A stretch of DNA of 64,000 nt from Hyphomicrobium_A sp963726795 (lineage in GTDB: Bacteria > Pseudomonadota > Alphaproteobacteria > Rhizobiales > Hyphomicrobiaceae). The DNA lies in assembly GCA_963726795.1 (NCBI GenBank), contig CAVSDD010000004.1:992001-1056000 (forward strand). Reading direction: 5' to 3'. The notes under the pieces are model-generated. The model made no database searches. It was not told the origin of the DNA and saw nothing but the letters and a program-made list of their open reading frames with translations. Below are positions 1 to 9,009 of this stretch, one piece after another; the first letter of the stretch is position 1, and every line of letters begins with the position of its first letter. A program made the translations under genes and the position numbers.

Positions 1-60
1 CTCGGCTGGGCCGAGCTTGCACCCTTCCTCGAAGGTCAGGCGCGGCACCTCAACGCCTGA
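1..60 (+). CDS. 3' end of an unidentified gene
   Basis: An open frame runs from the first base to a TGA at 58-60 and encodes a C-terminal tail ending LEGQARHLNA. Only 19 residues are visible, so no family can be named. It is convergent with the FecR-domain gene, whose stop lies 13 bases further on. Codon usage is GC-rich like the neighbours. Confidence 0.45.
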   Translation, partial: LGWAELAPFLEGQARHLNA

Positions 61-72
61 GGCCGTTTTCAC

Positions 73-1044
73 TCATCTGTCGCCGTAGCCGCCGCCCGGA
101 CTGTGACCGCCACCACCACCACCACGATGGCCACCCCCGAAGCCGCCGCCGATGCCGATGGTGACGCTCTGCGGAATGAAGGGCTCGCTATCTTTCTTGC
201 CCTCTGTGTAGCGCTTGCGTCGCTGCTGCCGGTACTCGACCTCGCGCTCGCGCTTGGGGTGTGCCTTGGGTTTGCGCGGACTGTCGCCGTTGTCCGCCTT
301 GTCGTCGGTATCCTTCGGCTTGTCAGGCTTCTCGGGCTTGTAAGGCTTGTCGGGCACGTCGGTCCCGAGTTCAACCTCGTCGCGCGTGAGGTGCCGCGTG
401 TGATCGATCTCGGGCGCGGTGATGATGAAGGGGAAGGCCGAATCGAAGCTGATGTCGCGCTTCTGCGCCGCCCACTTCGCCGGCTTGTCGACCTGATCGG
501 GCCCGATGCGAATGAGCTTGCCGACTTGATCGTGCACGAGGCACTTGCCGTTCTCGGTGCAGACCTCAACCGCCCCTTCGATCAGCAGCAGCCATGAGAC
601 GTTGTCGGGCTGCACGTAGACGTCGAACACGGTTCCGCGCACCGTGATCGAGGCGGTCGGCACTTTGATGACGTAGGCGGGCTTCGCGGCGACGCCGGTG
701 ATGAAGCGGAAGGCGCCGCGCGTCAGCTGCAGCACGATGGCGCCGCCGGAGATGTCGGGATTGTAGACGAAGCGGTCGAGCAACAGACGGGCGCCTGGCC
801 CGAGCGCGAGCCGCGTATCGTCGTGCAGCACCAGTTCGCCGTGACCGTCCTTGTCGGCCTCGATCAGCTCCTGCTGATGCACGTCGTCGCCCGAGACAAG
901 CTTGCGCTGTGCGTTGTTGAGTTCGCCGGTCACGAGATTGACGATGGTGACCGCCGACCCGATCGCGTTGTCGGGCGCCGCCCGCAACGGAGCCGCGCCG
1001 ATCAGCAGAACCGGAAGGCAAAGCAGCAGCTTGCGCAACGACAT
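73..1044 (-). CDS. FecR-domain periplasmic protein
   Basis: About 323 residues. The start at 1044 is chosen because it opens directly into a signal peptide (MSLRKLLLCLPVLLIG, then AAPLRA). The middle, about residues 50-190, has the FecR fold signature: a stretch about a response (DGHGELVLHDDTRLALGPG) followed by ITVRGTVFDVYV and LLIEGAVEV. The C-terminal third is low complexity, first Lys/Asp/Pro-rich (repeated KPDKP-type units), then basic, then Gly/His-rich. FecR domains occur in anti-sigma regulators and in cell-surface scaffold proteins. No FecI sigma gene or TonB receptor is adjacent, so an envelope structural role is as likely as signalling. Confidence 0.75.
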   Translation of the reverse strand: MSLRKLLLCLPVLLIGAAPLRAAPDNAIGSAVTIVNLVTGELNNAQRKLVSGDDVHQQELIEADKDGHGELVLHDDTRLALGPGARLLLDRFVYNPDISGGAIVLQLTRGAFRFITGVAAKPAYVIKVPTASITVRGTVFDVYVQPDNVSWLLLIEGAVEVCTENGKCLVHDQVGKLIRIGPDQVDKPAKWAAQKRDISFDSAFPFIITAPEIDHTRHLTRDEVELGTDVPDKPYKPEKPDKPKDTDDKADNGDSPRKPKAHPKREREVEYRQQRRKRYTEGKKDSEPFIPQSVTIGIGGGFGGGHRGGGGGGHSPGGGYGDR

Positions 1045-1328
1045 CGCGACTGAGCCTCTGTAGGCGACGCGCACCGGGCAAATGGCCCATCGAGCATCGC
1101 GCCGCTGCAGCCATACTATACGGCCACAGGCGGCAAGGGTAAGCGCAGAATTCTGCCATAGCGCGCGGTTAGTGTCTGTTCCGCAGGGAACATCCCTTCG
1201 CAACCCACCAGTTACTCAATTGTGGCCGACACCGCAGGCCATGTGCCACCAGGCCCTATGGTTGAACAAGTCCTACCGCTGCTTACATGACGAGCGAGCG
1301 TCTTATCGAGGCGCCCGGGGATTTCTAT

Positions 1329-1880
1329 ATGCTGATCGGTGACACGAAGACCGGCTACGGGCTCGTCACGCGCGTGCTGCACTGGGTCATGGCGATCGCC
1401 ATCGTCGCCCTGTTCTTCCTCGGGCTGTGGATGGTGACGCTCAACTATTACAGTCCCTACTATCGCCTGGCCCCGGATATTCATCGCAGTGTCGGCATGC
1501 TGCTGCTGTTCCTGCTCGTGGCGCGCTTCGTCTGGCGCCTCGCCAACCCAAAGCCGGTCGACAGCGAGCTGTCGCCGCTCGAGCACGTGGCAGCCAACGC
1601 CGTGCACTGGGGTTTCTACCCGCTGCTGTTTGCGTTGATGGTCAGCGGCTATCTTATCTCCACCGCCGATGGACGCGCGATCGAGGTGTTCAACTGGTTC
1701 AGCGTGCCGTCGCTCTATCACCGGCAGGGGCTGGAGGACACCGCGGGCGAGGTGCACGAGTGGCTCGCCTATCTGACGATTGCCCTCGTCGTGCTCCACG
1801 CCGCAGCGTCCCTCAAGCACCATTTCTTCGACCGCAATCGCGTATTGACGCGCATGTGGTCGGGCCCGCCTTCCACCTGA
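1329..1880 (+). CDS. Cytochrome b561 family membrane protein
   Basis: About 183 residues with four hydrophobic segments, typical of the bacterial b561 (CybB-like) family, which moves electrons between quinones and periplasmic partners using two b-type haems. Candidate haem histidines are in RVLHWVMAIA (helix 1), PDIHRSVGM (helix 2), and HEWLAYLT and LHAAASLKHH (last helix). The ATG at 1329 is preferred over one at 1287 because family members start about ten residues before the first helix and GGGGA lies just upstream. The yceI gene follows by 30 bases, a common pairing, so the two are probably co-transcribed. Confidence 0.85.
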   Translation: MLIGDTKTGYGLVTRVLHWVMAIAIVALFFLGLWMVTLNYYSPYYRLAPDIHRSVGMLLLFLLVARFVWRLANPKPVDSELSPLEHVAANAVHWGFYPLLFALMVSGYLISTADGRAIEVFNWFSVPSLYHRQGLEDTAGEVHEWLAYLTIALVVLHAAASLKHHFFDRNRVLTRMWSGPPST

Positions 1881-1910
1881 TGCAAGCCTGAACGCAACCG
1901 GAGTCATCGT

Positions 1911-2486
1911 ATGAAACCGACGCAATTGATCGTTGCTGCACTCGCCGCGGCACTGGCGCTTGCCGCGCCTGCCCGCGCCGCCGACTACATTATCGATACG
2001 GCGAAAGCGCACGCTTCAATCGAATTCCGCATCAAGCATCTTGGCTTCAGCTGGCTCACCGGACGCTTCGATACGTTCAGCGGCACGTTCAGCTTTGACG
2101 AGGCCAATCCGTCGGCCTCGAAGGTTCACGTCGAGGTCGATACTGCCAGTATCAACTCCAATCACGCCGAGCGCGACAAGCATCTGCGCAGCAAGGAGTT
2201 CCTCGACGTTGCCGAATTTCCCAAGGCCGTTTTCGACAGCACCGCGGTGAAGCTCGATGGCGACAAGGCGACGATCACGGGAAATCTCACCCTGCGCGGG
2301 GTGAGCAAGCCGATCGTGATCGAGGCTCAGCGCGTGGGTGGCGGCTCTGATCCGTGGGGCGGATACCGCGACGGCTTTACAGGCACGACGCGCCTCGCGC
2401 TCAAGGATTTCGGCATCAACTTCGACCTCGGCCCCAACTCCAAGGAGGTCGAGCTGAGACTGAACGTCGAGGGTGTCCGCCAATAA
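1911..2486 (+). CDS. YceI family periplasmic protein
   Basis: 191 residues with a clear signal peptide cleaved after ARA (about residue 23). The mature part is the YceI lipocalin-like beta barrel, with YIIDTAKAHASIEFRIKHLG at its start, then WLTGRFDTFSGTF and the family motif FPKAVFDS, ending in DFGINFDLGP and a final beta strand. YceI proteins bind polyprenoid or isoprenoid-type ligands in the periplasm. The immediately upstream cytochrome b561 gene supports a shared role in quinone-linked electron transfer; that link is inferred from gene order. Confidence 0.9.
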   Translation: MKPTQLIVAALAAALALAAPARAADYIIDTAKAHASIEFRIKHLGFSWLTGRFDTFSGTFSFDEANPSASKVHVEVDTASINSNHAERDKHLRSKEFLDVAEFPKAVFDSTAVKLDGDKATITGNLTLRGVSKPIVIEAQRVGGGSDPWGGYRDGFTGTTRLALKDFGINFDLGPNSKEVELRLNVEGVRQ

Positions 2487-2687
2487 GAAGCGCGGCTTTC
2501 TGCTCCGATGGTTGCCACCGGGTTTACAACGCGCTTAACGGCCTCATTTTGCGGGCGTTTCTGCGCGCGCCACAAGGGATAAGTAACTCCCCATGTGGCA
2601 ACCTATGCGTGTTGTCCGAAGGAGACGGCAGTTGACCGGATCGGCGACCGGTCATGAACGGGCACTGAAAAGCCCGGGGAGCAACGC

Positions 2688-5198
2688 TTGTCTGCCCCGC
2701 GAACGCGTTGGACCGAGTTTTTCCGCCTGACTGGATCGGGGCTGAGCGATGACTCGCGCCCGGCCTCGCTGCGGCTCGAGCAAAATCTGCGCGACTACGA
2801 TGCCGGCGGAGAAAAGGCGATCGCGGTCGCGCAAGGTGCGATCTGCTGCTTCATCCTGGTCCTGCATGTCACATTCCGTCTCAAGTCCGGCGTCGGTGTG
2901 TTTCATTCCTGGCTCGTGCCGGTGCTCGGCCTGCTGATCTTAAGCTCGGCAGTCCGCTGGCGCTTGGCACAATCGAAAACGTTGCCGGAGCGCACGCTCG
3001 ACGTGCTGAACGCCGTCGACATCGTGCTGTTTCTCTCGCTGATCTGGAGCTACCAGTACGCCTACGAGCATCCGGCGGGCGGCAGCCTGCAAACACCTTC
3101 GTTCACGATGCTGGCCGTGCTGATCGCGCTACGCGCGTTGCGCTTCCACCCCCGTCCGATCCTGATTGCAGGTTTGACGGCGGTTGTGGGCTGGATGGTG
3201 CTGGTAGGCTTGGCGGTCTTGCAGGATGGCACTTCATCGCTCACCTCGGACTACCGCATCTATCTCACCACATTCAGTATTCTTCCCGGCGCCGAGGTTG
3301 AGAAGGTCGTTGCGCTTGCTGCACTCACGCTCTTCCTTGCGATCGCGACATCGAGCGCGCGCAAGCTTCTTGGCCAGGCGGCACATGCCGGAGACTACGC
3401 CGACGCGCTCGAAGCGGCGCGACGCAACATCGACGACGCCAGGATGGCCAAGGAGAATTCCGAGGCCGCGCTGTGGGATCTCGACCGGCACAAGGCAGAG
3501 CTTACCGAGCAGAACCGCCGGTTCGATGCAGCCCTGCGGCACATGTCGCAGGGGCTGTGCATGTTCGACGCAAACCAGCGGCTCCTCGTATGCAACGATC
3601 GGTACCTGGATCTCTACGGCTTGCCGCCAGAACTGGCCAAGCCCGGGACGCCGTTCCGCAAGATCATTGAGTTGCGCATCGAGCACGGCCTCTACGTGGG
3701 AGATCCCAAGACCTATCTCGATGAGCGGCTTTCATCGATCCATGAGATGAAGCGCAATACCAAAGTGCTCGAACTGACGGACGGCCGCAGCATCGCGGTC
3801 GTTCACGAGCCGATGGCGCACGGCGGCTGGGTCGCGACGCACGAGGACATAACGCAGCTGCGCAAGATCGAAGCGCGCATGACCCACATGTCGATGCACG
3901 ATCCGCTGACCGACCTGCCGAACCGCATGCTTTTGCGCTCGTGCATGGAGCAGCTGCTCGACCGCGCCGTCGCGGAAAACCAGTCGCTCGTGGTCATCAT
4001 GTTCGACATCGATCGCTTCAAGGAGGTCAACGATACCCTCGGGCCCTCGATCGGCGATTCGCTCCTGCAAGGCATCGCGCAGCGCCTGCGCCGGCGTTTG
4101 AAGGGCGTGGAGATGATCGCCCGCATCGGCGGCGACGAGTTCGTCGTGTTGCAGCTGGCGGAGAAGCCGGCTTCGGCAGCCGCGCTGCTGGTCAAAAAAA
4201 TCCAGAGCATCCTGTCCACCTCGTTCGATCTTGACGATCACCAGATTGTGGTTGGCACGAGCACTGGCATTGCGATCGGGCCGGGCGACGGCAACGGATC
4301 GGATGAGTTGCTCAAGAACGCCGATCTCGCTTTGAACCGCGCCAAGAGCGACGGCCGCAGCACCTCTCGCTTCTTCGAGCGTGAGATGGACCAACGCATG
4401 CAGGCGCGCCACACGCTGGAGCGCGATCTGCGCGCGGCGCTGCAGCGCGGCGAGTTTGAGCTCTACTATCAGCCGCAGTTCAATCTCGAGCGGGGCGAGG
4501 TGACGGGCTTTGAGGCGCTACTGCGTTGGCATCATCCCGACCGGGGCATGATCATGCCGGCGGATTTCATACCGCTCGCCGAAGAAACCGGCCTCATCGT
4601 GCCGATCGGCGAATGGACGCTGCGCCAAGCGTGCACCGATGCCGTGAGCTGGCCCGAGGGCTTGAAGGTCGCGGTCAACCTCTCTGCGGCGCAATTTCGT
4701 TTCGGCAACGTGCGTCAGTCGGTCGTCACGGCCCTCGGCGTCTCGCGGCTGGCGCCGCAGTTGCTCGAGCTCGAGGTAACCGAGTCGGTCCTCCTGCAGG
4801 ACAGCGATGACGTCGCGCAGACACTCGATCTGCTGCACGAAATGGGCGTCGGCATAGCGCTCGACGACTTCGGCACGGGCTACTCGTCGTTGAATTACCT
4901 GCGGCGCTATCACTTCGACAAGATCAAGATCGACCAGATCTTCATCCGGGAGCTGAGCCAGCGGCCCGACAGCTCACTCGCCATCCTCCGCTCGATCATC
5001 GCGCTGGGGGACAGCCTCGGCATCGCGACGACGGCGGAGGGCATCGAAACGAAGCAGCAGTTCGAGCACATGCGCAAGGAAGGCTGCACCGAGGTGCAAG
5101 GCTTCTACATCGGCATGCCGCGTCCCGTGAGCGAGATCGGGCAGATGCTTGAGCTCGCGAAGACCCCCCGCGCCAGGATTGCCCGGCGCGTCATCTGA
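2688..5198 (+). CDS. Membrane PAS-GGDEF-EAL cyclic-di-GMP enzyme
   Basis: 836 residues from a TTG start, chosen because GGGGAG lies 7 bases upstream and no ATG is available near the start of this frame. Domains in order: an N-terminal membrane region with about five or six hydrophobic segments (residues 45-230), a short coiled coil (235-275), a PAS-type sensor (about 275-395, LRHMSQGLCMFD onward), GGDEF (about 400-560, intact IGGDEFV) and EAL (about 575-825, intact EALLRW, with NLS, E-V-T-E and DDFGTGYSS motifs). Both catalytic signatures are intact, so it could make and break cyclic-di-GMP; which activity dominates cannot be read from the sequence. The stimulus is unknown. Confidence 0.92.
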   Translation: MSAPRTRWTEFFRLTGSGLSDDSRPASLRLEQNLRDYDAGGEKAIAVAQGAICCFILVLHVTFRLKSGVGVFHSWLVPVLGLLILSSAVRWRLAQSKTLPERTLDVLNAVDIVLFLSLIWSYQYAYEHPAGGSLQTPSFTMLAVLIALRALRFHPRPILIAGLTAVVGWMVLVGLAVLQDGTSSLTSDYRIYLTTFSILPGAEVEKVVALAALTLFLAIATSSARKLLGQAAHAGDYADALEAARRNIDDARMAKENSEAALWDLDRHKAELTEQNRRFDAALRHMSQGLCMFDANQRLLVCNDRYLDLYGLPPELAKPGTPFRKIIELRIEHGLYVGDPKTYLDERLSSIHEMKRNTKVLELTDGRSIAVVHEPMAHGGWVATHEDITQLRKIEARMTHMSMHDPLTDLPNRMLLRSCMEQLLDRAVAENQSLVVIMFDIDRFKEVNDTLGPSIGDSLLQGIAQRLRRRLKGVEMIARIGGDEFVVLQLAEKPASAAALLVKKIQSILSTSFDLDDHQIVVGTSTGIAIGPGDGNGSDELLKNADLALNRAKSDGRSTSRFFEREMDQRMQARHTLERDLRAALQRGEFELYYQPQFNLERGEVTGFEALLRWHHPDRGMIMPADFIPLAEETGLIVPIGEWTLRQACTDAVSWPEGLKVAVNLSAAQFRFGNVRQSVVTALGVSRLAPQLLELEVTESVLLQDSDDVAQTLDLLHEMGVGIALDDFGTGYSSLNYLRRYHFDKIKIDQIFIRELSQRPDSSLAILRSIIALGDSLGIATTAEGIETKQQFEHMRKEGCTEVQGFYIGMPRPVSEIGQMLELAKTPRARIARRVI

Positions 5199-5271
5199 TC
5201 TGGCCGGCCAGGCAATTAGGAGCTAAGCCGTAGGCGTGGAGCGCCACGTCGGCGCCCGCGCGGAGACGAGA

Positions 5272-6003
5272 ATGGCTGACGCCAACCAGCAGACCGCAAG
5301 CCCACGCGATGAGAAGGCGCTGGAGATCTTCCAGCAGCAGTGGGACATCTACCGCAAGTTCCTCGAGCACGACTATCTGGGGAACGCTGGCGCCTATGCG
5401 CATCTGCGCGCGTTCCTCAAATCGGATATCCCCCGGCCGTTCGCTCTCTTGGACCTCGCCTGCGGCGACGCCAGTGGCATCGTCAAGGCGGTACAGGGGC
5501 TTGGTGTCACCAGCTATCGCGGCGTCGACCTCTCCGGTCCGGCGCTCGATATCGCGCGCACGAACCTGCACGAACTGCCCTGCGCTGCCGAGTTGGTGCA
5601 GGCCGACTTCGTCGCTGCCATGCGCACCCTTCGCTCGCCGGCCGACATCGTGTGGATCAGCCTGTCGCTCCACCACTTGGACACTGCGGCTAAGCGCACG
5701 CTGATGCGCGAGGTGCGCCAAGGGCTCGGTGAGGGCGGCGCATTCCTAATTTATGAACCGACAAGCAACGACGGTGAAAGCCGCGCGGCTTACCTCGACC
5801 GCTTCGAGGATATAGGGCGGCGCGACTGGACGGCGCTCAGCGCGCATGAGTTCGCCGAAGCGATGAACCACGTCCGCACGTGCGACCTTCCCGAGACTAT
5901 TTCCAATTGGTTGCACCTAGGGCACGAGGCCGGATTCACGGCCGTTAGCGAGCTGTACCGGTCGCCCGACAACCTCTTCCGGTTGTTCAGCTATCGAGCC
6001 TAG
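5272..6003 (+). CDS. Class I SAM-dependent methyltransferase
   Basis: 243 residues. The ATG at 5272 has GGAGACGAG directly upstream and is preferred to a GTG at 5236. The Rossmann-type SAM site is visible as LLDLACGDASG (about residues 58-68), followed by the acidic strand-2 residue in GVDLSGPAL and a motif-IV-like WISLSLHHLD. The C-terminal part resembles small-molecule methyltransferases, but the substrate cannot be identified. It stands alone 73 bases after the GGDEF-EAL gene and may be read from the same transcript. Confidence 0.75.
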   Translation: MADANQQTASPRDEKALEIFQQQWDIYRKFLEHDYLGNAGAYAHLRAFLKSDIPRPFALLDLACGDASGIVKAVQGLGVTSYRGVDLSGPALDIARTNLHELPCAAELVQADFVAAMRTLRSPADIVWISLSLHHLDTAAKRTLMREVRQGLGEGGAFLIYEPTSNDGESRAAYLDRFEDIGRRDWTALSAHEFAEAMNHVRTCDLPETISNWLHLGHEAGFTAVSELYRSPDNLFRLFSYRA

Positions 6004-6196
6004 TCGCCTTGCTTTTTCCACCATGCTGGGCCATATAAACCCCGCCGGTGCGATCCGAGGTGGACCGCGCCCTCAATTTTTGGATTAGACAGCGCGCCAC
6101 CGGCCGTTTGCCCTTCCCAAATGACTGAGAACCCGAATGGTGGCGTGCCATTCGGTGGTTGGCTTTCAAGAGCACGCCGTTAAGAAAAGACAGCTT

Positions 6197-6412
6197 ATGG
6201 ATCGTATTAAAGGCACCGTGAAGTTCTTCAACTTCTCAAAGGGCTTCGGCTTCGTGCAGCCCGAGGACGGCTCCAAGGACGTGTTCCTTCACGTGAGCGC
6301 GCTGGAGCGTTCGGGCATCAACGGCCTCAACGAGGGCGACAAGATCACCTTCGTGCTCGAGGACGACCGTCGTGGTCGCGGCAAGCAGGCCGCCCAGGTC
6401 GAGCTCGCCTGA
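6197..6412 (+). CDS. Cold shock protein (CspA family)
   Basis: 71 residues, the usual length. It has the RNA-binding motifs of the cold shock domain: GTVKFFNFSKGFGFV (RNP1: KGFGFV) and DVFLHVSAL (RNP2-like VFLHV). It acts as a single-stranded nucleic acid chaperone. The ATG at 6197 gives the standard N-terminus; upstream in-frame codons are unlike the family. About 190 bases without a gene precede it, consistent with the long 5' leader typical of csp genes. A strong terminator hairpin follows directly. Confidence 0.95.
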   Translation: MDRIKGTVKFFNFSKGFGFVQPEDGSKDVFLHVSALERSGINGLNEGDKITFVLEDDRRGRGKQAAQVELA

Positions 6413-6437
6413 AGCTTTATTCAGGTCTGAAATAGTG

Positions 6438-6469
6438 ATGCCGCCGGGACCACCTCGGCGGCATTCGCT
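6438..6469 (+). terminator. Rho-independent terminator after the cold shock gene
   Basis: Nine-base-pair inverted repeat ATGCCGCCG / CGGCGGCAT with a nine-base loop, followed by TCGCTTTT. It lies 25 bases past the cold shock stop codon and also sits just before the stop of the convergent methyltransferase gene. Confidence 0.75.
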
Positions 6470-6470
6470 T

Positions 6471-7286
6471 TTAGCGGTCCTCGCGCGCGAGTGGCCGGCG
6501 CGCGATGAAGGCAACGCTCTCCACGATCTCGGGGAAGCGGCCGCTGGGCTCGAGCTCGAGCATTTTGGCGCGGATCTCCCGCTCGTAGGCAACGCGACCT
6601 TCTTCGCCGAGGCAAGCGGGCGAGTTCGCCGAGAACGACAGTGCACGGGCCACGAGCGTATCGACGTCGGCGACCTGCGCATCGAATACGGAAATGCGGG
6701 AGAGATCGCAGAACGCACTACGCATGAGCACGCTCACATGCTCCTCCCACGCTTCGCCCTTGCGCGTATGGTAGAACGCATCGAAGCGTCCGTGCGAGCG
6801 CCGTAGCTCCTCGAAGGCCAAGAGCCAGGTTGAGTTCCCGTGTGCGTGCAGCTCTGTGTTGACGAGGGCGATGGCGCCGCCCGGCCGGACCAGCTCATCG
6901 AGCCGTGCGAGCGTCGCTTCGCGATCCATCCAGTGGAACGCGCGTCCTATCGTGACGAGATCGAGCGGGGCGAGATCGGCGCTCAAGTCGAACGACGATC
7001 CAACGCGCCAAGCGATTTCGAGGCCGGCTGCCAGCGCGGCCTTCTCGCCCGCCGCGATCATGGCGGCGTCGGGGTCGATGGCGATGACGGTGCCGGCCAG
7101 TCCCGCCAGCGGCAGGCTCAGCGAGCCCGGTCCGCAGCCGAGATCGAGCACGCGCGAGACCGGCGACAGCGCGACCTCGCGCGCAAGCCATTGCAGCAGG
7201 CGCTCCGAGTAGGGCGGCCTTCCGGCGATGTAATGCGGGATCGCGGATGTGAATCGATTGGGATCGTACGGCGCGACGCTGGTCAT
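6471..7286 (-). CDS. Class I SAM-dependent methyltransferase
   Basis: 271 residues starting MTSVAPYDPNRF. The SAM-binding motif I is VLDLGCGPGSL (about residues 45-55), with motif II acidic residue in VIAIDPDA and FHWMD around residue 117, a pattern frequent in ubiquinone/menaquinone-type and small-molecule methyltransferases. The remainder is helical and acidic. The substrate is not identifiable. It is convergent with the cold shock gene. Confidence 0.8.
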   Translation of the reverse strand: MTSVAPYDPNRFTSAIPHYIAGRPPYSERLLQWLAREVALSPVSRVLDLGCGPGSLSLPLAGLAGTVIAIDPDAAMIAAGEKAALAAGLEIAWRVGSSFDLSADLAPLDLVTIGRAFHWMDREATLARLDELVRPGGAIALVNTELHAHGNSTWLLAFEELRRSHGRFDAFYHTRKGEAWEEHVSVLMRSAFCDLSRISVFDAQVADVDTLVARALSFSANSPACLGEEGRVAYEREIRAKMLELEPSGRFPEIVESVAFIARRPLAREDR

Positions 7287-7397
7287 TGCAGCCCGTCCAG
7301 GCCTCGGTAGCAGTCAGATCAACCCACGCAAGCGCGCTCTGCCCTCGTCGTAAGGCACGCGCAACCGCGCTGTCTCCGTCCCGGTCCCGTGCGGCCT

Positions 7398-7562
7398 TTA
7401 GGCTGCGGCAACCTTGCGGCCGCGCGCGAGGTTCGCCTGCTTCTTGCTGCGGCGACGCGCGCCAGCGGTGTTGCCCTGGCTGCGCGTCAGTTTCGCACGC
7501 GGGATGGCGCGGGTGCGCTTCTTCTTGCTGGTCTCGACGCTGCGGAGGCTGCGCTTGCTCAT
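7398..7562 (-). CDS. Small, very basic hypothetical protein
   Basis: A 54-codon frame reading MSKRSLRSVETSKKKR and ending ARGRKVAAA, then TAA. It contains a very high share of Arg/Lys and almost no acidic residues, so it is probably nucleic-acid binding. AAGGT lies about 7 bases upstream of the ATG. It sits in the otherwise empty gap between the methyltransferase and btaA. No family is recognised; small size and composition alone could be chance, hence the moderate confidence. Confidence 0.45.
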   Translation of the reverse strand: MSKRSLRSVETSKKKRTRAIPRAKLTRSQGNTAGARRRSKKQANLARGRKVAAA

Positions 7563-7666
7563 GGCATTTACCTTAGTCTGGACCCCATCAAGGACGCCGC
7601 CGAGCGGCTGTCCGGTTGCGCCTCGAATAGGTGAAAGGTGCCGTCAATGCAAGCGATTGGAGGCAA

Positions 7667-7685
7667 CTGACATAAATCCGTAACA
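7667..7685 (+). promoter_or_regulatory. Pho-box-like PhoB site upstream of btaA
   Basis: CTGACATAAATCCGTAACA matches the two 7-base half sites plus AT-rich spacer of the PhoB consensus (CTGTCAT-AAAT-CTGTCAC type) with about three differences. It ends 61 bases before the btaA start codon. Betaine-lipid synthesis is known to be induced by phosphate limitation in alphaproteobacteria, so site and gene fit each other. Confidence 0.6.
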
Positions 7686-7746
7686 GGAGTCGACTACGGG
7701 GCCCGTTGGATCGCGGCACGAAACGCTCACAACCAATGGGGAAGGC

Positions 7747-9009
7747 ATGGCCGCAACTCGAGACAGCCTCGCCGCGGATGAGGCGCCTTTCCGGCGCCGG
7801 CACAATCGGCGCCTGCGCCAAGCCGTGCATCGCCACAAGCTCGCAACGCGCCAGGGTCTGCAAGAGCGGCTCTTCACGCTTGCGTTCAGCGGGCTGGTGT
7901 ATCCCCAGATCTGGGAGGATCCCCTTGTCGATCTGGAGGCGCTCGACCTGCAGGAGGACGAGCAGCTGATCGCCATCGCGTCCGGCGGCTGCAATGTGCT
8001 CAGCTACCTTGCGTCGGCTCCCATTCACGTCACGGCCGTCGATCTCAATCCGGCGCACGTCGCGCTCAACAAGCTGAAACTCGCCGCGCTGACCAACCTG
8101 CCGGACTATGCCTCCTTTCGCCGCTTTTTCGCCGACGCCGATGGTGGCCACAACGTCGAGGCCTACCGCACGCACGTGAGAGAGCACCTCGACGCGGCGA
8201 CGCGGGACTACTGGGAATCGCGCGACCGCTTCGGCCGCCGCCGCATCAGCTACTTCGCAACGAACCTCTACCGTCACGGATTGCTCGGCGCGTTCATCGG
8301 CGCAGGCCATTTGCTGGCGCGCGTGCATGGCGCCAACCCGCGGAGGCTCCTCGCGGCGAAGACGCAGAGCGAGCAGCGCACAATATTCGAGCGCGAGCTG
8401 GAGCCGCTGTTCGCCAAGCGCCATATTCGCTGGTTGCTGGAGCGCCCGTCATCGCTGTTTGGCCTTGGTATCCCCCCGTCGCAGTTCGCCGCGCTCAAGG
8501 GCCAGGACACCAGCATGGCGGACGTGCTGCGCGCGCGGCTTGAGCGCCTTGCCTGCGATTTCGATCTTTCGCGGAACTATTTTGCCTGGCAGGCCTTCGG
8601 GCGCCGCTACGCGACCGGTGGCGACGGGCCCTTGCCGCCTTACCTGCAACGCGAGCACTACGATGCGCTGCGTGCTCGCGCCGCCAACGTCGGCGTGGTG
8701 CACGCCTCGCTGACGGAGCACTTGAGCCGCCAGCCAGCCGCCTCGTTCGACGCCTACGTGCTGCTCGACGCACAGGACTGGATGACGGACGAGCAGCTCA
8801 ACGCGCTGTGGAGCGAGATCGTGCGTACGGCCAAGCCGGGCGCACGTGTAATCTTTCGCACTGCCGGCGAGGAGACGATTTTGCCGGGGCGCGTCCCGGA
8901 CGCGATCCTGTCGCGGTTCGCCTACGACGCGGAGCTTTGCCGCGCGTGGACGGCCAACGACCGCTCCTCGATCTACGGCGGCTTCCACCGCTACGTGCTG
9001 CAGCGCTGA
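7747..9009 (+). CDS. btaA: SAM:diacylglycerol 3-amino-3-carboxypropyltransferase (BtaA, DUF3419)
   Basis: 420 residues, the usual BtaA length. BtaA transfers the 3-amino-3-carboxypropyl group of SAM to diacylglycerol, the first step of the betaine lipid DGTS. Family signatures are YPQIWEDPLVD (about residue 55), IASGGCNVLSYL (about 77) and AVDLNPAHVALN (about 97), and a C-terminal LLDAQDWM. The next gene starts inside its stop codon (TGATG) and encodes the N-methyltransferase of the same pathway, which strengthens the assignment. A Pho-box-like site lies upstream. Confidence 0.9.
   Translation: MAATRDSLAADEAPFRRRHNRRLRQAVHRHKLATRQGLQERLFTLAFSGLVYPQIWEDPLVDLEALDLQEDEQLIAIASGGCNVLSYLASAPIHVTAVDLNPAHVALNKLKLAALTNLPDYASFRRFFADADGGHNVEAYRTHVREHLDAATRDYWESRDRFGRRRISYFATNLYRHGLLGAFIGAGHLLARVHGANPRRLLAAKTQSEQRTIFERELEPLFAKRHIRWLLERPSSLFGLGIPPSQFAALKGQDTSMADVLRARLERLACDFDLSRNYFAWQAFGRRYATGGDGPLPPYLQREHYDALRARAANVGVVHASLTEHLSRQPAASFDAYVLLDAQDWMTDEQLNALWSEIVRTAKPGARVIFRTAGEETILPGRVPDAILSRFAYDAELCRAWTANDRSSIYGGFHRYVLQR

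Noticed and set aside
1187..1212. GGAAC followed 17 bases later by CAGT before the cytochrome b561 gene, as a possible EcfG promoter
   Set aside because: The second element does not match CGTT; one half site alone is not evidence.
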